Source: Glandiceps talaboti
Lineage: Eukaryota; Hemichordata; Enteropneusta; Spengelidae
Reading direction: 5' to 3'
Assembly: GCF_964340395.1 (NCBI RefSeq)
Contig: NC_135556.1
Coordinates: 7,931,001-7,995,000 of the forward strand
Length of the DNA: 64,000 nucleotides
The translations under genes and the position numbers were made by a program. The notes under the pieces are model-generated. The model did no database searches. It was not told where the DNA came from and was given only the letters and a program-made list of their open reading frames with translations. Positions 27,242-40,194 of this stretch are shown piece after piece. Each line of letters begins with the position of its first letter. The first letter of the stretch is position 1.

Positions 27242-27303
27242 CAATCCACTGAGTTGGTGGATACACCTTTTTTCATGGCAAATCACCTGTGTTTATTGTT
27301 TTC

Positions 27304-27304
<1 letters not shown>

Positions 27305-27352
<48 letters not shown>

Positions 27353-27353
27353 G
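27305..27353. repeat. (TTG)n microsatellite
   Basis: About 16 TTG units on the plus strand. Confidence 0.95.
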
Positions 27354-29159
27354 AACTAATCTTGGGATTCAGTAAAATATTTTTTTCCTGTAAATTATCC
27401 AAATCTACAGATTCAACATTACAAGTAATCACACTGATGTATTCTGATGTCAACAACAGATGATTGCATCAGCTAAAGTAAAACTTACATTACAGTACTG
27501 CTAGCTATCCTCAATACACACTGCATCAGTACGGTTATGTCTTTTCCATATAATGAAATTGATACAAACTGTATTTCATCACTCGATTTGTCTTTTTTAT
27601 ACCAAAATGATGCAATCATATACCTCGTGATAGTTGCTATGGTAACAACCATTCAGACCAGCTTGGTTAATTAATTTGCATACCATAAATACCCCCATTT
27701 TGTGAATATCCTTTTGATTATTACAATGCAAACCTAAATAAATATGTATTTATGTGTGGGTGATGTAATTTCAGAAACAAACATATGGCTGCATGTATTT
27801 TTTTCTGTATATTTCAATCCATGTCAATTTCAATATTTTGTGAAATATTGATATTATTAATTTTTATCAATTCATTTTCATCACTACATTACAGAAGAGT
27901 CACCAGTCTTGAAATCAGAATGTCAACATTAGAAATTTAGAAAATGTTATAAAATTGACCTAATTTCTTTGACCTGTAGTTCAAATAATCTGCGATGAAA
28001 AGATGTAGAAGCAAAATTACATAACTTGTATCATATGTGTTCTTTTCATTATTTTTTTTTTGTGTGATTTTTTTTTTAATAAAATACACACTATCTCTAT
28101 TCATTCTGAATGGGGCATATACTGTCTATGACTAATGATGTAATGTTCATAGGTATTTTATAAATGGTAATTGAAAACTGAAATATCTGAATCCATTCAA
28201 TTTCTATGAACGAGTATTCAATGCCAGTCGGCAAGTGTCGACTTGTTGCTTTCCCTCTTTTCAAAGCATGTGACATATTTTAATAGCTGTAACAAAGAAG
28301 ACTGGCACCACAAGGAATTTTTTCATTACAGTCAAATTATGTCAAATATTTGGTTCAATTTTTTATTTTATGAAAAGTATGTGTGAATAATTGGCAACAA
28401 AAGGATTGTTCATTGAATTTTGTATGTATGAGTGGGTTCGTTATAAACAATGATGTCACCCCAAAACACATACGGTCCTACTACGTTCTGTGGTCGAATT
28501 AATAGACTCCACAACCGGATTGAAAAAAGTGTACTTTACATACCATTGCTAACCACAATTAGAAGTAATTGGGCATACATAACACAGTCTTAACTACCAA
28601 ACTCAATTATCCACCTTCAAGTCTGTTCTTTATTTTCTTTCTAATTGGTGGTAATTTTCACCACATCCCAAGGGAGCAATTATTCTCACTACAGAAAGAG
28701 ACCTTATTCAGAATGGACAGTGGGTTTCTTTCATGAGTTGCGGATACATGTTAATTTAAAGTTCGGAAATTACTGGGGAAACTGTAGAATGAACAGTCGA
28801 AGTGAGATACTAAACAGAAAATGTTACAAACTCATTTCCATTTCAAAGAGTTTTGATTGCCGATACCGCTCCATCTGGTTAGTTTCAAACTGAGAGGTAT
28901 GAGTGGATAGTAGGCAGAAATAATGTAAACTATAATCATCCATTCCTACACTCGGCCACAAAATTACTGATTCTGAGACTGCACAGAAGGGAAGTCCATC
29001 TAACAATCAACATATTTTTTGTGAATTAGTTCCAAACTCAGACCATATTACTGTTAAAATGATGTAGGCTTGGTGTTTCCATCATGTAACATGACATTTA
29101 ATACACACCCTCAGACAACTTCTACTGCAAAAGAAACGATTACATAGTTGCGGTGCACA

Positions 29160-29676
29160 GTGGGGATGCAATCTGCTTAAAATCTGATGTGGTGAAAGCG
29201 GCTAGATGTCTTTATTTACCTCTATTTCCATCATTTTGTGTCATTTATTTTGTTTTGGGTGATAGCCGCCTTCCCACATCTGACCCTGTGTAATAGAAAA
29301 TCTTTGTTTGAATTTCAAGGATCTTGAAAGGTTTCTTCAACCAATCATCATGCTTCTTTCAAAATCGTTCGGAGAAACCACGCCGCCACTGACGGGTCAT
29401 GTCGTCAACGCAATCCTCCATTTGTACATTTATTTGTTTGGTTTTTCAATTTCTTCAGTGTGAGCAACTAGCTGCCAATGTAAAGCTCAACCTGGTTGGC
29501 TACTCAAAAGCGCAAGTTCAAACAAGATTTTCTATTAAACAGGGTCAGATGTGGAAAGGTGGCTATCACCTGGAACAAAACAAACGACATAAAATGATGG
29601 AAATAGAGGTAAATAAAGACACCTAGCCACTTTCACCACATCAGATTTTAATCAGATTGGGCGGGGATGTAGCAGT
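29160..29676. mobile_element. Fold-back element with arms of about 135-145 bp
   Basis: The left arm (29160-29300) and the right arm (29530-29676) are reverse complements at close to 90% identity by eye. For example, AAAATCTGATGTGGTGAAAG and GATGTCTTTATTTACCTCTA in the left arm pair with CTTTCACCACATCAGATTTT and TAGAGGTAAATAAAGACACC in the right. The spacer is about 230 bp. The plus-strand open frame 29399-29626 spans spacer and right arm and is not a gene. Confidence 0.85.
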
Positions 29677-30394
29677 AGTCAAGTTGAAACGTTGATTTAT
29701 CAGTTAGAAAATAAAATACAATTTTGGCTTTTCCCTGAACACATATGGGACTCGCAGTTTGATGCTTTAATATCTGAGTGACAAATCAAACAAGAAGGGT
29801 GGTGACTGCATGGTTTAGCTAAAAGTTTAAAGACACCCTCCCATTTTAAACGATCTCTGGTATTATGACCACATGATTACAGAGTAAAGTCACTGTCACA
29901 TGTCTACACCTGGACTTGGGCCAAGTCATTCATCAAAATAAAACTTTTACAACATATGAAGTTCACATTCACTAACTTTTAATGGACTAGAATGATTAAT
30001 CATGGCATATGGCAGGTCAGAACTGAACTTGATTCAACTCCCATTCATCTACAATGTTATCTGCTGACAGACAAGGAGAAGGTGACAATTTTCATATATT
30101 TTGGTACAAAAGCAAGTCCTTCAATAATATCTGTTAGCTCTGATAACATATTTATTGATATATCTATCTTTGTATTGGCATTCTTCAAAGATAAGTGTAT
30201 TTTGATAGAGTTATGAAGGATGTTCTCCAAATGTAACAAAAACAACGCTATCAACACATCTATTTTTATCTACAAATAAACACAATTTTGTGATAACAAG
30301 TCTAGACAAACAATAATATAAGTTTTAATATCGTGATCTCCTATATACAATGTATATGTGTTCAATCAAAGCACTGTACAAGATTTACCCTTGA

Positions 30395-30605
30395 ATGTAC
30401 ATAGACCTAGAGTGGTACAACGGCCTTAACTCCCTGGGGAGTATACCATTCCTAATGTCACTATAAGCGCATGGGACAAAATCCTTCACATAACAACATC
30501 TATCCTACCAAGTCCCTACTTATACCACCGGGGCATTATGGTTGTTCAAATCTTGCCAAAGGACTTGGTTTAGCCATTCAGAAACAATTGACAGTAGCAA
30601 GGCTT
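30395..30605 (-). repeat. SINE-like fragment (minus orientation)
   Basis: ACTCCCTGGGGAGTATACCATT, read against the plus-strand copy at 59.2 kb (GTATGCTCCCCAGGGAGTT), and GTTCAAATCTTGCCAAAGGA place it in the same family as 15785-15935 and 59020-59330. Confidence 0.5.
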
Positions 30606-32166
30606 GAACTGGCAACTAATGTAGATGACAAACAGGCGCCTGGACTCTAATCTTTCAACCATTATGACTCGAACCACGACATGAATGATAAATACTCAAA
30701 TCTTACTATTGTCTTTTCACATCAAGAATTGTATTACATTCACATATATTTTGATGGTTTTTAATATGATAACATAGACGAAAAACATCGCAGTCAAGTT
30801 AGTAATAATCTATATCATGTTGCCCCAAACATTTTCAGCAACAATACATCATACAGTTCAGTTGAAATATATAACATGCCTGAAGTTGAAGCCATCATGG
30901 TCATTAAAATTCACAAAATTAAGACTGCTAAGTAGAGGAGCAAAAAGATAGGCATTTACAAATTTCTGTTTGTACAATATTAAAATTGCCATCACCATCC
31001 ACTGACATCCTGCATCACAAATTCCAAGAAAAAGGGTAAATGCAAAGTTACAGAAAGTCAAGAATTTGTACAAACATGCCAAATTTACATAGTACTTAAT
31101 AGTCAGTAATCAGTTTAGAGGTTAGTACTGCCTTCAAGCTATACAAGGTACAGATTGCGGGTATTGACCCAGTATACAGTTATCCATGCGGACAGTGAAC
31201 TTTACACATTTTTTGAATCTGCAGCCTACAATGGTCGAGCCACAAACATCAAAACCTATAACATTTTCAGTCAAGTGGCCAATGAACTTGAAATCATTAT
31301 TGTATGCCTACAATGGTCTAGTACCATGGGTATTGAACAAAATACTAATAGCCAAAAGGCAAGTGAAAATTAACCTTTACATCAGAGTCTATTTGATTCC
31401 TGTGACTTAAGTTACAATGGTATGAACACCCATACTCAACTTTCAGCCAATTAGGGCCATTGAACTTGCCTATTATTTCTTCCGCGACACTGTTGGGACG
31501 ACACGTTTTGCACGGTGTCATAACAGATGCTGTAGCAATTAATTGCAACGATGTAAACACTTATTGCAGAAAATCCTATGAAGAAATGTAGTTTTCTTAA
31601 CAGATGCAATAAAGATTCTATTCCATTCTATTCATAGGTATGATCAAATCCACACTTTCAACCCAACTATTAATGGAAATCATTGTTTAAAATCATTGTG
31701 GAAGTGTGTCCTATTCTGTAGTTCCATGGGTGTTATTCCAAAAATTCAGTTAACCCTTTCATGACCGGGCTATCTCATGCCTGTTATGATGCAGCCAGGG
31801 TCATATAGAGCCCAGGGACTTCAATGCACTTGCTCAGTGTGCACATTCACAGGCTGCCATGGGCAGTATTGTCAAAAGCCAAGTCTCTGGGCAATACGTC
31901 CCCCCAACACACATCAAACCAATCTTTTAGTCAAGCTACTTTTATACCCTGAGGCTAGAGATTTGGCTTTCTGGCTTGACAATGTTTTCATGAATATATT
32001 GAACCAGATAGGGGAGTCTCTAGACTAGTAAGCTTAGGCCAGTGAACTCAGTACATCACTGTCATATGAATACATACATTAGGCCCACACCACATTCCTA
32101 AGAAAACTGATATGACATGGACAATGAACCACCAATCGCACTTCTAAAAACTTCCTTTCTTCTCAC

Positions 32167-32232
32167 CTTTTACTCTCCAACATAAACAGGAAATCTTTGT
32201 CAACAAGAAAAGTGAGACTCATGCAGCTAAAC
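32167..32232 (-). CDS. Candidate gene A exon (66 nt, phase 2 to 2)
   Basis: Minus-strand acceptor atgctgcatgttccag and donor AAAAG|GTGAGA. Only one frame is open, and it needs two bases from the previous exon, which the 36.3 kb candidate supplies. The peptide is FSCMSLTFLVDKDFLFMLES plus K. It is mixed hydrophobic and acidic and looks like folded-domain sequence, but no family is recognised. As a multiple of three it is skippable. Confidence 0.28.
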
Positions 32233-33744
32233 CTGGAACATGCAGCATATTACACCAATACCCGTCAACCATGTATTATCAAGCTGTATACTCTGCTGAC
32301 ATATTGTTGTTGATTCACTGATCTTTCTTGAAAGACGCTTTGAAAGAACTTAGACGTTGAGTGGTCCTTGATGAACTTCAACTTACAAAATAGCATTAAC
32401 TGTCATGTGACTAATTACCTACTTTGATTAGTTTATTTGTATTGACAGTTTTGCCTGTAATCTGATCCAATGTTTATAGTCTATTATTGACAGTTAATGA
32501 GGCCTTTACACTTGGCTTTATGTAAGTACAAGACTCAACATGATTTCACCTTCACCCTTCAATCAAAACAGCAGGTACTTTGAGACATGGAAGTTTGATA
32601 TCTGGACCTTCTCAGTTCTGTGATACATACAGGAAGGCACACAGTCCCATTCTGTACACTATTCACCAAGCTATCTCTGTCAGTTTTCTTTTTTTTTTTT
32701 GCTTTCTTTCAAGGTTTGCATCAATCATCAAGTGAAGCTATATAGGGGCCCAAGGTTTTCTCTTGACACTCAAATCCATTCTCACAAGCCAGAGCATCCC
32801 CCCCCCTCCCGACTGAAGCAATGCCATAGAGGGTGGTGATGTATGATGATGCTCTAAATCTATATGTTTCACAAAATATTCAACTCAGATCATAAAATCT
32901 CTCAGAGACTTAGTATTCAATACAACGTTGGTGTGTTTCTATTTCATACAACGGCAACATATTTGTTAGATTCTTAAACCAGATAAAGATGTACAAAAAT
33001 AGAAAATATAGTTTATAGTAAACATGGTAAAAAAAATACTTTGGAAATGTTGATAGGGTGTCTTTGAATCTCAATTTGACATATTAACTCTGTGGACATC
33101 TAATCAGACCATGAGACTGCATCAAACAAGTGTAAAGTATGTGATTGGTGCAAGGATAGTCACATGATAATGGACATCCAATCAGAGTACTGCAGCAAAC
33201 AAAATGAAATGATCGATGTGATTGGTTCAAGGATGGTCACATGATCATCAAAATAGCTGAAGATAAACAACGCCAACACATACCATGATTAGTACAAAGA
33301 TGTCACATGATTCTAATGATATTAAAATACAAGATAATAAAAAAATACATCCTCGTCTGCATTTTTAAGGTAAAATTAAAATTGATGGGAAAATAATGTT
33401 GCATCAAAGACAAATATGCCTAATTCTATTCTATTCAATTCAAATATTCCATTAACTATTTATCAAAAAAAATTAAAAATAAATTGAACTGGTTAACAGA
33501 ATATTAAAACTTAATTATTTTTATATAGACATTGATGAAAAAATGAAAGTTTTAAATGGAAAAATAATTACATTGAGAGACAGCCAGCCTATATGACTTT
33601 AATTGGAGCCTAGTTGTTAATGGGATGTATAATGATGTAGCAAATATTTGATTGACAGGTCTGATTCAATGCTATGGCAACCAAAGTCAGCAGGGGCTCT
33701 ATGTCTGGAGGCTTACTTAGTGAGTTTTACAGATGCAGTTGACT

Positions 33745-33912
33745 TTATCTTTAATAGGACATGCCTATTTATTTCTAAGTTTCTCATTACCTCACCAACC
33801 CTATTTTCTTTGATTCAACAAAGTAGTAAAAAATTGATGCCTTCTTTAATATGGCCAAATCAGAAAAAATTCACAACATTACTTGTAGTAAGATGGTGCC
33901 ACCGTTACATGT
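33745..33912 (+). repeat. Dispersed repeat, copy 1
   Basis: Words GGACATGCCTATTTATTTCT, TTTCTCATTACCTCACCAAC, GATGCCTTCTTTAATATGG and AAGATGGTGCCACCGTTACA match, in order, 46780-46925. It lies directly beside the fold-back element at 33916. Confidence 0.6.
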
Positions 33913-33915
33913 AAG

Positions 33916-34087
33916 TAGCCTACCTGTAAATGTGTGTAGGACTAAACACTACAACACTATTTCCGCTATCCTAAATGACATTTTGATTCGTTAGATGGCG
34001 TGAAAATTCAACAACAACAAATGTCATTTAGGATAGCAGAAATAGTGTTATAACATACATTAGTCCTACATATCTACAGGTAGGCTA
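33916..34087. mobile_element. Fold-back element, arms of about 70 bp
   Basis: TAGCCTACCTGTAAATGTGT, AACACTATTTCCGCTATCCT and AAATGACATTT on the left pair with AAATGTCATTTAGGATAGCA, GAAATAGTGTTATAAC and TACAGGTAGGCTA on the right. The central spacer is about 35 bp. Small, non-coding, MITE-like. Confidence 0.85.
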
Positions 34088-34264
34088 GTACTATGTCGCT
34101 GCAAGTGCCTTATATGGGCTAAATTTAGTGTTTAATGAAATACAAGACCCTTTAATAATACAAATTGTTCATACTTTCCTGTTGACTTTAGTTGACATTT
34201 TGTAGGCATCCAGAGTATATTATAAGTATGGTTATGAATTGAAAGCATCACCAACATATACACC

Positions 34265-34700
34265 CTAGGGGGCTACTTCCCTTATTTGAGTATACATATA
34301 TGTGCCGCCCTTTGGGGTGCATTTTCTTGCCCTTTGGTCTAAAATGGGATGTTTTTTTTTAAGCTGAAGATTCTCAAACGGGGTCCATTTTGCATTATTT
34401 TCTATTTTGCCTGGTGTAAAATGTGGTCTATTGTCCTTTACCAAATCATAACTGCCATTAATTGTCCCAAAATGTTGCCTCCTGAGGAAAATGTATTTAG
34501 GTCTAAACTTTCATCTTTTCAAAAACCTGTAATGATCTAAAATGGGGTAATGATTTTTGGTCAAAGTGGGTCTAAAATGGGGCCTGAGGTTTCCAGTACT
34601 GCATGGCCACACACCCCTACCTGAGCTGACCAGTGGTACCCCCCTCACCCAGCATATACACACACTTTGTTCTCTCTTTTTTCAACCGACCGATCAATCA
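34265..34700 (+). repeat. Degenerate repeat with GGTCTAAAATGGG words
   Basis: Words (GT)CTAAAATGGGGT/ATG recur at about 34340, 34538 and 34571, followed by GTGGTACCCCCCTCACCC near 34634. A repeat of this style is common in marine invertebrate genomes to my knowledge; I cannot name the family. Confidence 0.5.
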
Positions 34701-34756
34701 TTTTTACGGTTTTATGATCAGGATAAGAATCACAAATATGGTCACCCTTAGCTTTG

Positions 34757-34828
34757 TCTAGAGGCTGCGCAACCCATGGCTTTGAATCTCAAGTCAGAAG
34801 AGATTGGAAGCCACGAATAGCCTCTAGA
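34757..34828. repeat. Hairpin repeat, best-preserved ends
   Basis: Starts TCTAGAGGCT and ends AGCCTCTAGA, perfect inverted ends. Inner arms GGCTTTGAATCTC and GAGATTGGAAGCC also pair. Confidence 0.7.
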
Positions 34829-35434
34829 TTACCCTTCTTAGCTGAGAATTACCAGACTTCAGTGTGGTCATAGCCTTGGTATAGTTACATGTAAAAGCCA
34901 ATTATATATACATTAAGGTGACTAACTAGAAGTATTGTAGCTAGGTCAATGTTATATGTCATTACCGGTTATATATATGTGAAAAGTTAAGCCATGGTCA
35001 ACATCACACACATCAAAATATTTATATTACTGCTACTGTGTGATAAGATTAGAGTTGGTAAAAATTACAAACATCACACAAAGTTTTGTATGTAGTAAAT
35101 GTATTTATAGATACATTCTTTAGTTTGCTGTATTTACAGTCAATGATTTTTAACATTCAATGTTTTGTGAATTCAGTCCAAGGAGGGTAAAAATCACAAA
35201 CAGCAAAACTTCATAATATGAAGTAGGTGATCTGTATTTTTAGAAACACGTCGGCAAACTGAGATGTATATTGATAAACATGGATGATGTATATTCCAGG
35301 TTCGTGATGTTCCATTTTGTAGTAGTGGTGGTGGGAAAGGATGGGCAGGAAAAACTTTATTGCTGGACAAAATGTTTTGTTTGACGGAGCTGATGTCATG
35401 AAATCACTATATGTATAATACAGGTGAGTGCTTT

Positions 35435-35600
35435 ATAGAATGGTATAAAAGGCCAAGGATTCAATCCCAGGTTCTCACATTGGTATCAGTGGAACTATTG
35501 AAAATTAGATATGATTACAATGGTTCAGGACTAACTTTTTCTTTGGCGCTTCCAGACAACTTTATTCTCACCCAAAGTTTAATGCTTTCCGCCTTTAATG
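35435..35600 (+). repeat. Dispersed repeat pair, copy 1
   Basis: TAAAAGGCCAAGGATTCAAT, CCTAGG/CAGGTTCTCACATT and ATCAGTGGAAC, then GGACTAACTTTTTC and AGACAACTTTATTCTCAC, match 50080-50235 in order. Confidence 0.65.
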
Positions 35601-36312
35601 GTTTATCCACATCGTAATATTACACTTCTTAAATGAAAAAGTCAAAACTATGGATTTTATGCATGCTATAACTTGAAATAGAAAACTAGCATATAGTGTA
35701 CAGATCGTTTCTTGAGATAGCAACACCAAGACAATTAAGTTTCTGGGTTATTAGTCCAGTAATAGTGAAACCAGAGAACAGGAACATGATGCTTTAAAAT
35801 ACATGTATCATGCCAACTATCACTAACAGAGGTCAGTTTTCCTATCAGTGGGGAATAGCTGGCCTACAGTGAACAAAATATACAAGATATCTCCTAGGCA
35901 TGCTAGGAATTCACTATCACTGAACATATATGTATACAGTCACGATTGTTAGTATGGAAATATTGGCACAGATCTCACAGGAGGTCACGCTTGGATTAGT
36001 ACACGCTTGGATTAGTTTAGTAATACATTCTCTGGTCCAGCAATTACAACAACAACATGTACTGGTATTGCACATCAATTACAGAACTACTTATACATGG
36101 TGTTATTTCTATCTAGTGGTTTACTATGAATAGTTGGGTCACATAGAGCTAGATTGGGAGAAAGGCAGTCTGGCGCTTTGGTCTGGATTTTGTTTTGTCT
36201 CTCGTCAGAAAACTAGAAGTATAAACACCATGTGTAGAAATACTCAGATCAACACCCAAATGAACCTAGATGTGCTACAAACTTTATGTTATTCTGAAAG
36301 TACAAATGTTAC

Positions 36313-36344
36313 CTTGATAAAATGTCACCCTTCATGAAACAGTT
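36313..36344 (-). CDS. Candidate gene A exon (32 nt, phase 0 to 2)
   Basis: Minus-strand acceptor aaaactttcacatag and donor CAAG|GTAACA. Only the phase 0 frame is open (NCFMKGDILS plus two bases), which is the phase left by the preceding candidate. The acceptor is modest. Unproven. Confidence 0.18.
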
Positions 36345-36569
36345 CTATGTGAAAGTTTTCAACAGTTGGTGGATCATTATCATACCTAAACCCTTTCCAA
36401 TGATAAATAGATTACATATATTGTGAATGTTTATATATTGGTGTAATGTAAACCAAGGATGTCCTTGTGGATAGCTGGTGGGAATAAAGACACTGGATAG
36501 GAAATCCATCATCCATTGCCATTCAGATTATTAGTATTATATGGAATAACCATATGTGCTTGGAGGGGA

Positions 36570-37150
36570 TAACCTGAACCGATAGTGCTTGCAAGACTGC
36601 CTTTCTGGAGAAGGGGCAGCCTTAATTACCAAAATTGGCACAAATTAAGTCCTAATTAGTAAAGGAAACCTTGGTACAAATACTGTAGGGGGAGGGGGTA
36701 AATGAACAAATTATGAGGATGAATGTTGTCCCTCAGTGGGGAAAAGGCAGCCTGATACTAATACTAGGATCAATATACTGTCCTTCAGGAGGAGGGGACA
36801 GTCAGGAACCACAGGCACCAATGCTGTCCTTGTTTTGGAAGACATTAGCTTTGTACTAAAATTGGAAACAATAGTGTTCTTCTTGGGAAGGACCAAGGTT
36901 GCCTGAAACCAATACATGGACCAATACTATCCTTCTGGGGAAAGAGGCAGTCTGGTACAAATACAGGTACACATACAGCCCTCAAGTGGGAGGAATTAAG
37001 TTGGAACCATGATGCAATGATGGGACCTGGCATTGGTGTCTTTATGAAAACAGGGTGCCCTGGAATGAACACTGGATATCTCAGAACCACTATGGGCACC
37101 AACACTATCATTTGGGGTACAGTTTGGATACCAATAGTGTCTGCATAGAC
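36570..37150. repeat. Ancient degenerate tandem array, units about 55-65 bp
   Basis: Recurring words ACCAATACTGTCCTTC, TGGGGAAAGAGGCAGTCTGG and TACAAATACAGGTAC appear about ten times with variation across the interval. The 142-codon minus-strand open frame (37273-36845) and its shadow frame lie in this array and are explained by it. Confidence 0.7.
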
Positions 37151-37914
37151 TGTACTTGGAATATATCTTTCCATTCTCTGAGACGGGTGGACTTTTAAAC
37201 CATACAAAACAAAACCTAACCAAATGTTACTATTGTGTGTGAATGACATGATAAGATTACTGTAACAAACCACGATACTTTTCAGTTAAATCTGTTGATG
37301 TTTATTTTTATGACAGACAAAAGACACCTGGTAATGTCATTTGTCAAACAGAGCCAAGGAGAGGTTATAGGGAAAGTCCTTCAGCAAGAAAGAAAGAAAA
37401 CAACTATAATACAGAGACACAAGTCAGCTGGTGTTTTTATACAGTGAGCTAAATACTTATCTGTATATGCTTTTCAGCAATAGGGTATAAACTCTGTGAT
37501 ACAGCAAATGATTAAAATCTTGTAAGATTCAGAGACAAACATGACATGCGGAAAAGTGGACAGGTTGAGAAATAGTTACACACTTTGTTTAGGTTAAAGA
37601 GTTAGGTATGGGTTGAGATTGGGATAGAAATAGAGTTAGACCCCTTAACACAGACATGTTTTGTATCATTTATCATGGTTGCACACTGTTCTTCACTAGC
37701 CCCGGTGGCAGTTTAGCTGGCTTGTAAGGTACTCATATTTTCAACCCATGGAAAACGACAGTATCGAATATGACAAACTTGTACACAAACACCACCAGTA
37801 ACAGTATCATTACAACTACACAGTGTTTCCAAGGAATCAGACTTATGCACCAAAAAGAGCAAAACTTATACTGGAAACTTTTCAAAATATGACAAATTGT
37901 GCAGTAATACTTAC

Positions 37915-37939
37915 AATACGTTGAGCTGATGCAGAGAAC
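37915..37939 (-). CDS. Candidate gene A microexon (25 nt)
   Basis: Minus-strand acceptor ctgccatttcatcaag and donor ATT|GTAAGT flank 25 nt. All three frames are open. In the frame set by the exon at 38922 it reads R-FSASAQRI and ends in phase 0. Because it is so short, chance is a serious alternative. Confidence 0.2.
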
Positions 37940-38921
37940 CTTGATGAAATGGCAGAATAGGAGACCAAACTATCACAAAATGTACCACTTTAGTTTGACG
38001 TGGATTACCATAAAGCACAGATTGTGGACTTAAAGAGACCATTAAAACTGTGCACAGATTAAAGTACAGACACACAATCTGCAGAAAGTGATAAGGGAAA
38101 GCTCTCAGTCCAATACAACACCGCTATTTGATAGCTTTGTTATCATTTGATGCACTTTGACTTGGCACAAACTGGGCTATTTCATTCCAAGCAGTCATCA
38201 TGACAGGGGGCAGCTGTATATAACTTGAGTCACAATATACCAAAACATTACGAAAGTCTGCTTTCAACACACCACTAATTTATATTCAATGTCAAGATAA
38301 AACATCATGATTACAGATTCTCTAAAAACTCAACATTTTGTCACATGCTCATCACCATGGAAACGTTCATGATGCATTCTAGTTATCTTCTACAACCCCT
38401 ACTTTTCAGAAGATGTTCATTTCTAAGGACCTTGAGGCAGTGATGCCCCATGGGGACTGATTTCAACAAAACATTATAAACATCATAATGTTTGAAACTT
38501 TTACAAAACACAAATCATTTGTAAACACTAAGGGCTAACAAGAGTAAACAGTTTGGTGTTCGCTAGAGATAAACCAAAAGTATATATACACCAACTTACA
38601 TTGTATTTGAATAAAACAGGACAATCATATCTCCAAAATAGTTGAGGATAAATTTGGTGACAATTTTGAAATACTCACACAAATAGTTATCTCCACTTAT
38701 GATATTACTATCTTTGATACCATATGCAACGTGGTTCAAACTCTCCCTGGCCACAGTATCAGCGAAGTGAAGTCATCGGTGATAATGAAATATAAAAAGC
38801 TACGTCATCATGCGTCACTAAATTTCACACTTCTATGACATCGGAAACCACAGCAAAGTACCAAAATAGTGATATATGGACTATTGATATATGTACAAGG
38901 TTTCATATGAACATGACATAC

Positions 38922-38961
38922 CTCCTTATCTTGTCAAAACAGTCAACATTCTTATCATCTA
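38922..38961 (-). CDS. Candidate gene A exon (40 nt, phase 1 to 2)
   Basis: The minus-strand acceptor ttgtgttattttgggacag and donor GAG|GTATGT are both fair to good. The only open frame takes one base from the preceding candidate (G|TA, Val) and reads DDKNVDCFDKIR, leaving two bases. It is polar and charged. Family unknown. Confidence 0.3.
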
Positions 38962-39059
38962 CTGTCCCAAAATAACACAAAGTGACACATGACACTATAT
39001 TTATCAGCAAGATTATATTTAAATTTCTATTTGTGGTATGTTCAGTAATAATTCAATCT

Positions 39060-39240
39060 TCAGCTAGAAGAACTCTGCAAGAACTCCTACAGTGATATGT
39101 AAATAAGCAGCCTGCTGGGTAATATGTAAATAAGCAGCCATCAGGAATATATGTAAATTAGAAGCCTGCAGTGATAGATCAACATCAAACAGTGATTGAT
39201 ATGCAAATAGTTATAACCTAAAGTGATTGATATGTAAATT
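39060..39240. repeat. Short degenerate repeat (GATATGTAAATAAGCAGCC)
   Basis: Five or six copies of ATATG(T/C)AAAT(A/T)A-AGCAGCC-like words about 30 bp apart. Confidence 0.6.
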
Positions 39241-39653
39241 AGGTGACTTGTAATTGACCAAACACATCAGTATTAGACATGAGTTTGTTATTCATGATGG
39301 AAATTATGGAAATTGTAAACTGTTTGATTATAAATATGGTAATTTGTATGAGGATAATGTGCTCTTGAAGTGAAGTTTTCTGCAATCCACATAAATTTCT
39401 CAGTTCAAACAAAAACATTTTCAATTTTGAATACATTGTTTTTTCAAAACGTGCAGCAGGAAAAGAGCTATCAATTCAAGTCTGTAATGATAACTTTGAA
39501 CATTTTTCTGACCATAGCCCGAGAAAATGTTTTTGAGGCCTGGATAAAAATTTTTGGTTTGATAAAAAAAAGTTGACAATTCCGTTAAGCTTTTATTACT
39601 AAATGTTTCTTGACCTCACACAGGAGGTCTTCTTCAGGGTCTAAAAGATTTAC

Positions 39654-39705
39654 CAAGCCATTTTATGCCACACACATAAAGTGTAATGTGTATATGCAGG
39701 TCATT
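39654..39705 (-). CDS. Candidate gene A exon (52 nt, phase 0 to 1)
   Basis: Minus-strand acceptor cctccttgaccag is good; the donor TTG|GTAAAT is weak. Only one of three frames is open and it matches phase 0 left by the exon ending at 42281. It would add NDLHIHITLYVCGIKWL. The next candidate exon continues it in phase. No homology is recognised. Confidence 0.25.
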
Positions 39706-40194
39706 CTGGTCAAGGAGGACCTCCTAGTTCACTGGACAGAAATACATCTATATAGTTATCATTAATTAGGGTGGTCAAAGTCATGCTTCTAATATTCCCT
39801 ACATTTGAATGAACACTGAGATATTTCATCACGACAACTTGGACAAAACATAAACTTTGATCAATTGTGTGTATGTAATTCTGCAGGACACTTTTTCCCC
39901 GGACTTTCTGAGCTTCATTTTGTTTTAGATATTTTCTCTAATACTTTGGATTCTGTGTCTCAATGTCATCCTGTGGTGAAGATATATCATGTTCAAAGAC
40001 GGGCCTTAACTAAATAACCTCCGCAAATTACTATAACCTCCATGCATTAACTATAGCCTCCCATACTATGAGTTTACATACACTTCTAAGGTCAAACCTA
40101 CCATAAGGCCTGTTACCCCACAGTCAGCAAAAGTCCAGCATTTAATACGGGATAACCTATAAAGTTTATTATGCCAAAACACTTCAAGAACTGC

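Noticed and set aside
29399-29626. 75-codon plus-strand frame
   Set aside because: Spans the spacer and right arm of a fold-back element.
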